Shown one piece after another: positions 11,105 through 22,974 of a stretch of DNA of 64,000 nucleotides (position 1 is its first letter; the number at the start of each line of letters is the position of its first letter). The DNA lies in assembly GCA_964057225.1 (NCBI GenBank), contig OZ059897.1, forward strand, positions 5,332,001 through 5,396,000, in the 5' to 3' direction. Source of the DNA: Auanema rhodensis. Its lineage: Eukaryota > Nematoda > Chromadorea > Rhabditida > Rhabditidae. The position numbers and the translations under genes were made by a program. The notes beneath the pieces were generated by a model. That model did not search any database. It saw nothing but the letters and a program-made list of their open reading frames with translations, and was not told the origin of the DNA.

Positions 11105-13107
11105 TTAATTATCGAATTTTGTTTTGATTTTATGAAGTACATTCACAAGCATGTCTATTGTTGAAGGTTCCTTTTCTACTGGCACATCTCTCATAGTCGG
11201 AAGTTTCTGTAAGAGGACGCCCCATTTGTTATTGTGTTTTTTGAGAAACAAAACATACCTTATGACTACGATATTTAGCTTGAAGACAGCAGATGTTCTG
11301 GGCACATTGATCGTATTGGGGAAGGCAAGAACACGTATTGGCAGACTAAAATAAGGACATGTGCTTCATCTCGGCCCTTTGTTATCTATCTCTACCTGTA
11401 GTCCCACATACATGATACATGTTGTTGTTAAAGGATAAGTTTGGTCTCCACTTGCTGTAATATGGTTCAACTAGATTTTTTTTTTAAATTTTGAAACTCA
11501 CGCTGACTTAATGATTCGTGGGAGGTAGTTTCAACGGGAGACATCGTCACAATTGGAGACTGAGTAGTGTAAACCTGCTCTACAATAGGAGCGTTAGTGA
11601 TTTCTGATGACCCCTGAAAACAATGAAAGTTAAAGTTGAAAACTAGAATTTGCTTTTTGAAGATGAAGTTGGTATACAGATTAGTGATAGGATAAGTTTG
11701 TTAGTTAGTTCGTTAAACCGCTTAAGCGAGCATGCTAATTTAAATTGCACTTGGTACAAAAGTTAAGCATATATGTTTATGGAAACTGTATATAGCATCT
11801 GTATACCTTTTGTCCGTATGCATCTTGGGGACAGGCACAGATTCCAGAGGGGGATGTGCAAAGCATGGTAAAACAGTTGCAAAAACAGCCACATGATGAT
11901 TGAATACTAAGTGTTGTTTGATTTATACAGAAACAAGCGGGTTCTGTACTATTTATGGTGCCAATTGGTTGGTATACAGCATGATCACCAAATGGTGCTA
12001 AATTTTCTAAATTAGGTTGGACAGTGCTACTGGGAGAACGAGTGGACGAAGGTGTGATTGTAGCTGTAGTAGTCAAAGAGTAAGTAGGTTCTACGGTATG
12101 AGTATTGGTACTTGGTTCCTTAAGTGCAATGTTGTGTGTGGTTAATTAAAAAATTTAAGTTTGAACCGAATCCTCATTAAATTAATGATTTTAAAATCTT
12201 AACTTACTGGAGTATTCTGACAATTACACTGGTAATGTGCTGATGCTGGTCCGGAAATTCGAATCATGATGCACTGGCACTGACCTTGTCCCTAAAAAAT
12301 ATTACATTTACGGTGTATGAAAATTATCTTAACTTGAGTGGTAGTGTGAATTGGCTCAGCAGCGTGGGTAGTTGTAGTTGGAGTTGTTGTGGTCGTTGCA
12401 GTCGTGGTGGTAGGCGGTATTATTGTAGTCGATAAAGGAGCTGTAGTTGTTGGGAGCTGCAAAATGGTCGAACTTTTATTAATAATTTTTAAAAGTTTTG
12501 TTTGAGGCTAGGAAGAAAAACGCACTGGGTTTCCGTTTACGTCTCCACATTGACATTGATATTGTGGGTTACCATGAAAGACAATTTGAATACAAGCACA
12601 TCTAAGATAAAGAATATCATTAATTGATACATTAAAATCTCGAATTATTATCAGAAATTGATTCAATTGCTGGGAGATAACAATAAAATACAACGTTATG
12701 ATCTATATTTTAGTTACAATAGTCATATATTTTTACCCTCAAAAAACAAGTGATATTAACCTAGCTTGAGTGTTGGTAGATTGAGTTTGAATATTTTGGA
12801 GTTCATGAGCAAGTTCAGCTTGTTGTTGAGATTCTGCGGTCAACAAAGTTTCACCACTACCCTGAAAACCAACGTTGAAGCATGCCAAAAATGAAAAATA
12901 TACAGTTGATGGTTTAATGCAACTACATGTCATCCCACCGGATGGATTATGAACACAACGACATTGTTGACGTTTGGCTCGAACAGTTAGAGGCTGCTCA
13001 GCGAAAGTCTTAAATAGTATTTTACTTCAATAAGGAAATACCCAAAATCATACCTGAATAGTAAGTGAGAAAATACAAACGACGAAGAAAGCTGTTTGAA
13101 CTTTCAT
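11105..13107 (-). CDS. Secreted Cys-rich, Thr-rich nematode protein
   Basis: Eleven exons (13107-13054, 13008-12904, 12861-12761, 12601-12526, 12456-12334, 12291-12208, 12118-11807, 11613-11502, 11454-11396, 11345-11259, 11206-11105) total 1215 nt, 404 aa. Residues 1-18 form a signal peptide (MKVQTAFFVVCIFSLTIQ), followed by a furin-type RAKR site at 28-31. Then come repeated paired CxC modules: CRC...CSC (34-48), CAC...CQC, CQC...CNC, a denser CFC...CGCFCNC...CAC block, and CSC...CC near the C-terminus. Thr/Pro/Ser-rich linkers between them are likely O-glycosylated. The 42-nt second intron is itself in frame and could be read through. I do not recognise the family beyond nematode Cys-rich extracellular proteins; a cuticle, mucin or gland-secretion role is possible. 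Confidence 0.8.
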
Positions 13108-14421
13108 TCTCACTAAAAGTATGTTCATATATATGTATAGATAAATGTAAGTAAAGAAAAGGAAATAGAGAGAAAAAGTTTGGGAATGAAGTCATAATTA
13201 TCCAAAAAAAAACTCTAACGGACAACAGCGAATGCAAAATTGTAGTTATCAGAAAAACTATAACCTGCGTTTTGTTCTGAACGTTAGGTGGTTGCACTGC
13301 ATGTTGTCCGTTGTCTGAGAAGGGCTTTTGTAGTCTTTGCCACAGGGGGAGGGCTTCAAGAAATTTGTGTGGAGCTGGAAAGGCGGAGCTTTGTAGACGA
13401 CCGGCATTGGCTTTAGGCCATTTTCTAAAGATTGTAATTCTTTCATTGCCTTGCTCAACTACATCGGAGATTCAGACACTATGTGTTCATAATAGAAAAT
13501 GGCTTTTGAATGATAGTTATAGACAGAAGAACAAGACAACGACATTGGATGTTTCAAATTGAATTTAGAAGACAACTTGAAGTCGAGAGAGAAAAGAACT
13601 ATATATAAGATTATGAAAAAGAAGACAATGCTCAATTGTATGCTTTTGATGCTTTTGTTTTTCATCATAATGTAGATTCTATTTCACATTTTTAAAATAT
13701 TTAATTGATAAATGCTGTGAATAGTTTATAATATTAGTTATAAATTAAAAGGAAATCCAGTGAAGATTATAAATTTTGAAAAATAAAGTCTTAGGGTTCT
13801 AACTAAAACAATTTATTATTTTATACATCATAAGATCCAAAATAAATGTTATTGTATCCAAGAAAAAATTGGTTGTCTTCATATTCAAGTTCTTATTTGA
13901 TTGTAATTGGAAGTTCCAAAACTTTATGAACAAATATATGTTTAAACATATGTTTGTTTGTATATTCAAAAAGACATAGTCCAGTTAGTACAAAGATTGT
14001 TTGTATGTTCACAGTTTGTTGCAAAAAAGCCGTGGAAGAAGGACAAATGAATGTTTCGCTCGAAATAATCACGCTAAGCCGGTAGCGTGCATTCAATACA
14101 GTTTCGAAAACGATGAACATGCTTTGCAGCTTTTTTTAATACAGAGCAATGAACAGTCAGAAAGTCGTTTCTGAATACTCTGGCAAAATAACTGGAAACC
14201 GGAACTACGAAGAGCCGGCTTATTATTATGTTTTCACACGTGTTCTGTTCCTGCTATTTCGAATCAGATATAGAAAAGTCTTATTAAAATTTACCTTCCG
14301 AGTGACAGAAACACATTCAAAATGAAATATATACCTAAATATAGTTCTTATTCCTGAACCTGATAATTGTAAGAAAATGAAATAAATTCAGACTTTCTTT
14401 CAAATATTTCTCAATATATTT
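13108..14421. other. Upstream region with GC-richer island
   Basis: It contains a locally GC-rich stretch at about 13290-13460 in which two minus-strand frames stay open and GC-box-like sequences (GGGGGAGGG, GGCGGAG) occur. This may be the promoter of the Cys-rich gene or an unplaced exon. A minus-strand open frame with a hydrophobic start lies at 13459-13668, and another GC-richer open stretch at about 14040-14240. None gives a convincing gene model. Confidence 0.4.
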
Positions 14422-15181
14422 TCATTTACAAGAGCGTTTTCCACCTGTTTGTTTCTTCGAATTTTCAGACTCTTCAAAATATACCTTCTGGATTATGTAT
14501 CCTTCTGTCCTACTATCTTCGTCCGTGCCCAAAAGTTCACAAATCCGGATATTAGGAAATTGGAAACCGCTCGTACCCTGCACATCTGGAACTTCATTTA
14601 ATCTCTATGAAACTCTTCCGTTTTCTTTTGTGAAATGACGATATTTAGTTTATTTAATAAATTGTATCCTAACCATTATATGAGAAACAACAAATAGTTC
14701 TTTTCTCTCATGATATGAGAAAAGAACAATTCAGCTAAACATGAAGTCAATTGGTTTCGATATTGCAGGGCATTAGGTTTTAGATCTTCAATTGCACTAA
14801 TATTTACTAATGTTTATTTTTATTTATTTTTAAATCGTAATTTGTAAAAAATACTATAATCAATTAAATTTAACAGCAGTATGATATTGTTGGTCATCGT
14901 CAGCATGATCTAATATCTTATTTTGAGAGCAAAACTTGAAGCCGGAAAAACGTTAACAGCAAACTGTTTTTGATACATCAACAAATTTATTTTCGTTATA
15001 TTTCATATTCAAATGGAAAATGATAATTAAATTGTCAGACCCTTGTTTCAACAAACAGTACACCCGGTTTTGCTCTATTCACAGGTAATTGAATCTCTAG
15101 ACCGCTCCAGGCCGCCTGAGACGAACAATTGGATATCTTAAGAGCTGAAAATACGAAAACAAATGAAATGAAGAGCTTCAT
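14422..15181 (-). CDS. Probable small secreted orphan protein
   Basis: The minus strand reads an ATG at 15181 followed by a clear signal peptide (MKLFISFVFVFSALKISNCS) and a GC-richer open frame to a donor at 15041 (AAGG/GTCTGA). Further coding-like exons follow: 14963 to about 14936 (FAVNVFPAS), about 14790-14690 (LKPNALQYRNQLTSCLAELF) and about 14602-14422 (VPDVQGTSGFQFPNIRICEL... ending KRSCK-stop). A phase-consistent joining exists, but the middle donors are weak, so exon ends are tentative. I do not recognise the family. Evidence that it is real: each exon contrasts in composition with its AT-rich surroundings, and the signal peptide leads straight into the open frame. It could instead be two genes or a decayed one. 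Confidence 0.45.
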
Positions 15182-16586
15182 AGGAACACGATAAACATAT
15201 GAAAAAGATGGTGAATAACGAGAGCACTGAAGATGGAACTAGCAGTTCAAAAATTTTTCTGTCGTTTCCTTTTCTCATAATGTTTTTAATGCGAAAAAGA
15301 TAAAATTAAAAAAGTTGAAATGTTGATATAAAATATAAAATTGAAAACAAGAGGCGATTTAAAAGATTATAATGCTTTAAGTAAGTAAATATATTAATAT
15401 AATTAATTTATATAATTTAAATGAAAAGCAGAACAACACATCAGAATATCTCCTAACTTCGGTCTGTAACTGTCCGCATAGTTTTTGGTATTGCTTTCAA
15501 TAGTTTCAGAAGTTACTTATTAATAGTTAATAATAACTAGTTCAGTTTGCATTTATCGGTTGCATAATAAAAAAAAATAATCGTTTTCATTTAGAAAATA
15601 TAAAATAAATTTTATATCTATCAAATCTTTTTTAATGTATAATAAATAAAAGTTTAACTCAACTAGTTGCTATTGAATAAACTTGGTTTTTTTCTTTTTA
15701 TATTTACTTACAATGATATACAACTTTACTTAAACATTTCAATCTTCCTTAATAGTAATGCAGATACGAAATCAAAAATTTGGTTTTGAAAGTTTTGTTG
15801 CTTATTACTGAATATTAAAAGTATTTTCTTAGTTTTCAAAAATACGACGGAACAAAAGGATTCTTTTGAATTTTTTAAAATATATTCCTTCGCTCGATAT
15901 GTTCAGAGAAAAAGAATTGGTATTAACAGGATAATTAATTAAAATAGTTTATCGACTTTCATCTCAGCAGGTGGGTTGCATAGGCAATTTTTTCATTTGA
16001 TGTTCGTCTATTTCATTTCATTTAATTAAACTTTTGAAATTTTTCTGTAACTAACTAACTGTGTAACTAGTATGTTATGTACATGTAAATCTGTTTTGAT
16101 TTCTTAATGGAAAATTTTAAAATTATCTTTTTTTGTTTTTTTTTCTCCTATTTCCTGACTTAAATAATAGGAAAGGTTTAATTCGTTTTTCACCTTAAGC
16201 ATTAAACATCCTATATTCTGAATAATCTGGTTTTATCCCATATTCATATATTGAATGTATTGAATGACTATTCTGATCATGCTCACTTAGTATATGCTGA
16301 ACTAACTGTGACGGTTAGTTAATTAACTACTTAGATATCTGTATGTATAAGCTATTCTACGTTCTATGTTGTTCTCATCATTACGAAAATGTCTGAGAGC
16401 AGCCTGTAAGGTATAACTAGTTGTTCTAAACATGTCCTCTAGAAGAAAAAAAAGTTCATTTTTTTGCTTTGTAATCTTCGCCCCTGCGGGAGGTTGAGGG
16501 CGGTTGCATCTTGCACGTTTTTGTGCTAACTACTGATGGTATATGTAAATGTAAATGATACTTGAAGGACAGCATTTGAAGAATTT

Positions 16587-16589
<3 letters not shown>

Positions 16590-16639
<50 letters not shown>
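16590..16639. repeat. (GA)n microsatellite
   Basis: About 25 uninterrupted GA dinucleotides. They create an artificial Ser-Leu repeat frame on the minus strand. Confidence 0.95.
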
Positions 16640-16641
<2 letters not shown>

Positions 16642-19210
16642 AAAAAGATTGAGCATATGTACATTTCGATACTTCATCTATAAAGAACAGAAAACTCAAG
16701 ATCATATTACTATCCCAGTCAGAAGATTAAACCGTATTCCTGTTTTTTTGATTCATGTGTCTAAATTTATTTGAACTCACTAATTCCATTTTTGGAATTT
16801 TTAATTTTTTAATAACATTTTTATAATATATAATACATGAAATATAACAAGTGTTTTACTATATTTACATAGATCATTCAAGATCGATGAGTTATATCTA
16901 GCAATTTATTTAACAGTTCAACATTACAGCAAGGATATAATTATCAAATATTTTATTTTTCAACAAGTAAAGGAAGTAAATTTCCAAAATTTTTTTATAT
17001 TTGAGTTGATATAGGCTTTTGAACTTTCGCATTACATAAAAGTGTTAAATCCGGTTCGGAGTTAAAATACAGTGTTTAACCTGAAAAACCAGGTACTCGG
17101 GGCTCTAATTACTGATACTGTTAGTAATTCTTCATTGAATAGTATGACTAGTAATAATTAATTTTGAATTTACAAGTTTCTTTGTCCTGATCTGTCCGGA
17201 AACTCTTGTTTTTCTTTACAAAACGTACGAGATCCTGTACCCAGCTAAAGTTCAGATATTAAAAGTCCAAACAAAAGACCGTCCAGATTTTTGAATTTTG
17301 CAGTCTTGATATATAATTATATAAACACAATATAACATATAGTAAGAATACTAAACATTCTAAAAGTATTCATATTTATTGTATTTGGTTTTTTCATGTT
17401 CACAATCTACAGTATTAAAGTTTAGCAATGCGCCTAAACGTTCATTGTATTCTGTCCTTGGTTATTTAATTTGCGTTTTTTGTATGTTTAAATGTTGATC
17501 TATCTTGAAGGCCTATATGAGGATATAACAGTAAAAACAAAACAAAAAAGTGTCTATCTGGATAAGTATAGCTGACAATACAAAAATAATTTGAACACTA
17601 ATCTAATTTTTCTCTTTTTATTTTATCATTCGTCTTGCCTTTGAGCTTCTGCTCATTAGCTTTCAATCTTTATCACATAACAATGATATGATAATATAGT
17701 TCTCTCTTATTCTTTCTTTCAACTAATTTCACTCTTTATCTGGTCCATACTGTACCTTTTCATATTTCACCTTGGAAATCCAAGAATTTCGTGAACTGTA
17801 ACATACTTCTGCTTAATTTATTTCGGAAGTTCAGCAATCTGTAAAACGGTATTAATTCAGTAAAATCAATTAATATTTTTTCAACATTGTTTTCTTTTCA
17901 AATCCATATATATATATTTGGCCCTCAAGTAACATAATGTTATGAAAAGTGGTGAAATCTCATTTTTTTAAACAAGTTCACCATAGTGGCGCCATGTACC
18001 GTAGTACTTGTTACACTCACATTTGCATTTTCATACTATACAGTATAGTATTTAAATTCATAATTATATTTGATAAACAAATAATTACAATAATAATAAA
18101 CTAATTAGATTTATTTTTATCAATTATAATATATTAGAGCAAGCTTTTTTCCATATAGCTGAATCTTAACTCTCAGATCAACAAAGATTGTATATACAAT
18201 ACTGAAAATCCTTGAGATTTTCTCTAGAAAATCATTGTGTTGTTAACGTTATAATTGCTTCTGCTGCTTCCTGGCCTTAGACTTGTTGCTAATTAGTATT
18301 TTCCAATTGTTCTAATTCATCGGTGACGCTAGGGTTTGAGGGGAGAGATTTTCGTAATTATTCACAGTTTCACGCTGTCATATACACTTTCAATAAAGTT
18401 ACAAAATTTTTAATTTGCATTGCTACAGTAAATATCATCAACCCTAGCAGATCTGAATTCTATCCAAACAAAATCTTAAAACACATTTGTGATACATGTA
18501 TGTATTTGTACTTATGACCTTCTTAGGAAAATATTCCTTGGTTTTTGCAACCAGCGTAGGTTTTTTTTATGTTAAACAATCCATTTTCCGAGGCAATGTC
18601 GTAAATCTATTAAGCTTCAGAATTTTGTCATAAAAAAATGAAAATACACCTTTTGGATGGCTCTAAAGTTTTTTTTAGTAGGTAGTGTGATTTTTGCTCC
18701 TAAATTTTTGAATTATAATCATTACATAATGATTAAAATATAATATAAATTAGTTATCTAATGTTATTGTTAGTATGCGTAATAATGCTAGTAGTAGAAA
18801 TCATAAATCTATCATAAATGATACAACTAGGCCTTTTAAAAAGATTCGGTCACATGTATCATACACTGAATAAGGAGGTGAGAAAAAAAGAAAGTGATAG
18901 TGACCAGAAATATTCTTTAATGTGAGTAAGAGAGTGAGAGAAAGAAGATGATGATCACAATAGTATAGCTGCCATAATTCTTTCAGCTATTGACACATCT
19001 ACCGAAACAATAAAAAAGTGATTACATTAATACATATATACACATATAAGAATAGAAGACAATGTCTTTCTGTCGGCAAAATCAAAAAGACATCTTACAT
19101 TGAATACAAGTTTTATAACCATTTCCAATACTCATGTCATCATGTTTCTATTGATTGATCACCTGTCTTAATCTGTTTTGAAGTCCAATAATCCGTTCAT
19201 CTTATTCTCT

Positions 19211-19224
19211 CCCCCCCCCCCCCC
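19211..19224. repeat. C14 homopolymer
   Basis: Fourteen consecutive C residues follow a T-rich tract, unusual in this AT-rich sequence. Confidence 0.95.
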
Positions 19225-19421
19225 AATCTTGTAAATTCCTTTTTCTTTATACCTTTCCTTACCATATCCTTGATACCTTCATTATGCTACCCTATCCCTC
19301 ATATTCTTACATATTTTCCTTTTTTTTTTCGAATACAAGATTAGCGAACTGTTGCACGTATTCAGTCAACCGAGAATAGTAATTTATAAACGAAAATAGA
19401 TACTGGGGTGAGTATACAGAA

Positions 19422-19423
<2 letters not shown>

Positions 19424-19457
<34 letters not shown>
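19424..19457. repeat. (TA)n microsatellite
   Basis: About 17 TA dinucleotides, followed by CCGGAAAGG. Confidence 0.9.
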
Positions 19458-19460
<3 letters not shown>

Positions 19461-22400
19461 GAAAGGTTTCGAGCTCTTCGAATATATGCATGAAACTAAC
19501 ATTACGCACCAAGGCAAGGTCTAAGAGATATTAAGACATCAAGAAGTTTTTTCATGTAAATATGGTAACCGCTTTATGACCCGTGTATCCCCATCTATTC
19601 TTCACACAACACATTAATACAATATCGGTTATGATACAATCTTGCCATCATCTTCGTTTTTTCTGTTAACTATTTGTGTTATTTAATGAGTTTGCGTATT
19701 ATCGGATTAAGAGCTACAGACATACGCTAATAAAAAAGAAAAGGAAAAGAGAAGAGCGTAGATTGAAGAGATTGAATAAATGAAGAGAGATAGTAATGGA
19801 GGTTGGTATAAAAGAGATTAGAAAAGTATTGGCATACTTAACAGGACAATAAAATGTCAGCGGAAGATTGGAAAAGGGATGCAGATTACTTAGCACACAC
19901 GTGTCTTAGGTAACTAAGATGAGATTATACTCATCTGAGCAATAATCGATTTTCATCAACATGTTATACTCCTTTGGTACTTATCCCGTTACCATGTTTT
20001 TTTTTCTCTCAGCGGAAATTCTTTTAAGAGTTAACCGATGTCATAGCTTTGAACAATTTTCGATATGAGACCCTTTATGCTCATTATATATACATAGTTT
20101 AGTTTTAATATAATATAAAAGCATAAGTTACATATCAAAAAAACTAGAATATATGCCAGTGAAATACAAAGACAGAGAGATGTAAGAAGAAAGGAAACGC
20201 AGATCAATGAATGAGCATCTGGTTCTTTTGAAATTCTCATATTCTATAATCTGTAAGTTTATTCATACCATGGAGAGATGTTTTAAAATATGTAATGAAG
20301 TTTTGTTTCAAATTATCGTTTAAACAGATATTGAAACACACCATATGGACACATATATCCCGTAGAGTTATAATAGAAATAATAATAGTAGAAACCGTTA
20401 TGGAAAAGTCGGATCATGGTTTGATCTTTAAATAAATAAATTTTATAAAGAAAGGATATGTTTCTTAATATTTGAGTGCTTATGAATGAATGTTAGAATG
20501 TTGAGAATAGATATTTTCTTGTAAAAACTAGAATGATATAATTCCTTCCTTATACACGTGTTTCTATTCTCAGCCTCTTTTTATTCTTTGATAATAAGTT
20601 GTTCTCTATCATTTTAATGAATTTGTTTGTTTGTTTTTTTCAAATAATTTATTGAATTAAAATTTGTTCATAGTAGTATAGAGATTTTTTATGTTTATAT
20701 ATCGTTTGCTAACCTTTTCTTGAAACAAAAGAAAAAGATTTTGCAATTCAATTCATAACGGTTACGGTAGTCATTAGTAATGTGAATAGAAAAACGACTA
20801 CTGGGAATATGTATTTCGATGAATTGCTCTTCAAATAATATAATTTCTAAAACTGAATTGACGCATCATATGAGATTGAAATTAAAACGAGAGGATAGGA
20901 TGTGTTAACTGTTTTTCGGATCCCAAAAATGCGATTAGTATTGAAAATACAAACGAAAATCTACACCATCTACATAGAGAAGAAGGAGGGGTAGCTATGA
21001 CAGTTCAGATGAGGAAAGAGGAATGAAAAAATGGATATACACATGAGCCGTCTTTGGTTTTGAAATAATAGAATAACCAAATTCAACTTTTCCGTATTGA
21101 GCATGCTTTCTGCCATAAGTAATAGTATTACCATACCCTTAATTCTTTACAACCTAGAGCAAAGCTCTGCAAAACTGTCTGATAGCAGCTTGCATGCCAT
21201 AGTGACTTAAGTATATATCAAAAAGATTGCTTTGTAAAAATGAAAATCTATAGCATCTGATTGTCTCATTGTTAGTCAATTTAGACACACATCCTCTTAA
21301 AAAGAATCGTTTGTCCGGATATATGATGAAAAGAGAATCACAAAGGAGAGAGGGCATAGAAGAGAGCAAGCGATAGATAAAGAGAAGTGGAAAAATCAGC
21401 ATCTCCTTTTAGAGAAAATAATACCGAACACATCATACGCTTAAGCTTTTGGTTGTCATCAGAGACAATTATATGTCTTGTCCTCCATCAGATTCGTTCA
21501 TCTTCCGTTCAGTCAAATGCATTTTCTGAGCATTTCCACATGTTTTTTTGAATGTTATGATGATAGACATGATATTGTCACATTCATAGTCCAAGCAAAT
21601 TTTCTACAGTTTTCGATCATCTTGTATTCTGTGCTGAAAGTTGGCATGTTTCTCATATCATCTTCGGAATATTGAGAAATGAGGTGTTAAAATTCAAAAA
21701 TAAATTACATTTCTTAGTTCTAGCTCTTTATATCTTTTTTTTATATTGCATGATTGTTATTACAACCCGCTTATTTCAACATCTGAACTCGATTATCTAT
21801 GCCAAATTTTCTAATTTAATAGTAATTTCTTGTCATTTTCACCTAACTGTTTTGTCTCTAATATTTTTATGTTTTATTCCTCTCTATTTTATTCTATCTT
21901 TGTGTTAACCTCGCTCATATCTATCTAAATTTTTTTGAGAGTAGTAGCTATTTAACTGCAACAGAGGCAATGCCGTCACTCAGTCAGAAACAGAACAATA
22001 ACAACCAGATGTGACAATTTCAATCCCTTATATCCTCAACAGATTGCTTTTACCATCTTCTTTATGATATAAACGACAGATTATGTATATTGACACGAAA
22101 AGTGTGTGTAAGTAGAAAGCTTAGGTCAGAGCTCATAGGATAAACGTTTTCAAGGGTGGAGAGAGAAAGTGAGAAAGAAAGAAATAATATACGAAAGTAG
22201 TACAGACATGTTTTAGGCAGATGTGTATATCCACAAAATCGGAACATTTGACACATTATTTTCTTTATTAAAACTCATTAATGTATTTTAGTCATTCTCT
22301 AGAATCTAAATGTATCTATAAAATTGCTCTCGTCCTTTGATATGGAATGGTTATCCATCTTGCCTTCATACGTGTTTAAAGTTTTTTGTTTTATTTTCCA

Positions 22401-22759
22401 AAAAAGCATCATTTTCTCTGAAAAACGAAGAATATCAATTGTCGCCATACTTCATGCTGATTGCCATGTCTGGAATGTCCTTGTATTTCTTCAATCCTTA
22501 AAACAAATTTGATTCGTAATTCGTAATTCTTTTTTTTTTCACTTGAAATGGAACATGATTATCTCTTCTTCTTCAAGTTCTTTACATGTTAATTACATAA
22601 ACGTTATAAAATTTTAATTGAATTAATGTTCAAATTTCTAAATGTAGATTCTATATCTGGATATATCATTTATAATCCCATAATACTTTTAGCATAGATC
22701 TAGCATGGTACCTTATACTTACTATATCCATTGACTGAGTAAGTGAAATGGTGATATAA

Positions 22760-22781
22760 AGAGAGAAAAAGAGAGAGAAGA

Positions 22782-22820
<39 letters not shown>
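22760..22820. repeat. Imperfect (GA)n microsatellite
   Basis: A purine tract of GA repeats with a few A insertions. It makes a spurious Ser/Leu frame on the minus strand. Confidence 0.9.
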
Positions 22821-22949
22821 TACATGAGCGTGACGACATATTTTGTATTATTTGAATTCTTCTTCTTGCCCAATAAGTACAATTGCTGCGAAAGAAGAGA
22901 TTCCTTATTTAAAGCCGTATTGTTCGGTATAATATAATAATAAAATATA

Positions 22950-22974
22950 TTTATATATATATATATATATATAT
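22950..22974. repeat. (TA)n microsatellite
   Basis: A short TA dinucleotide run in intergenic DNA. Confidence 0.85.

Noticed and set aside
13893-14120. 75-codon minus-strand frame
   Set aside because: Several frames are open here at once, and no signal peptide or splice chain ties it to either neighbour.
16456-16677. Ser-Leu repeat protein
   Set aside because: Direct translation of a (GA)n microsatellite.
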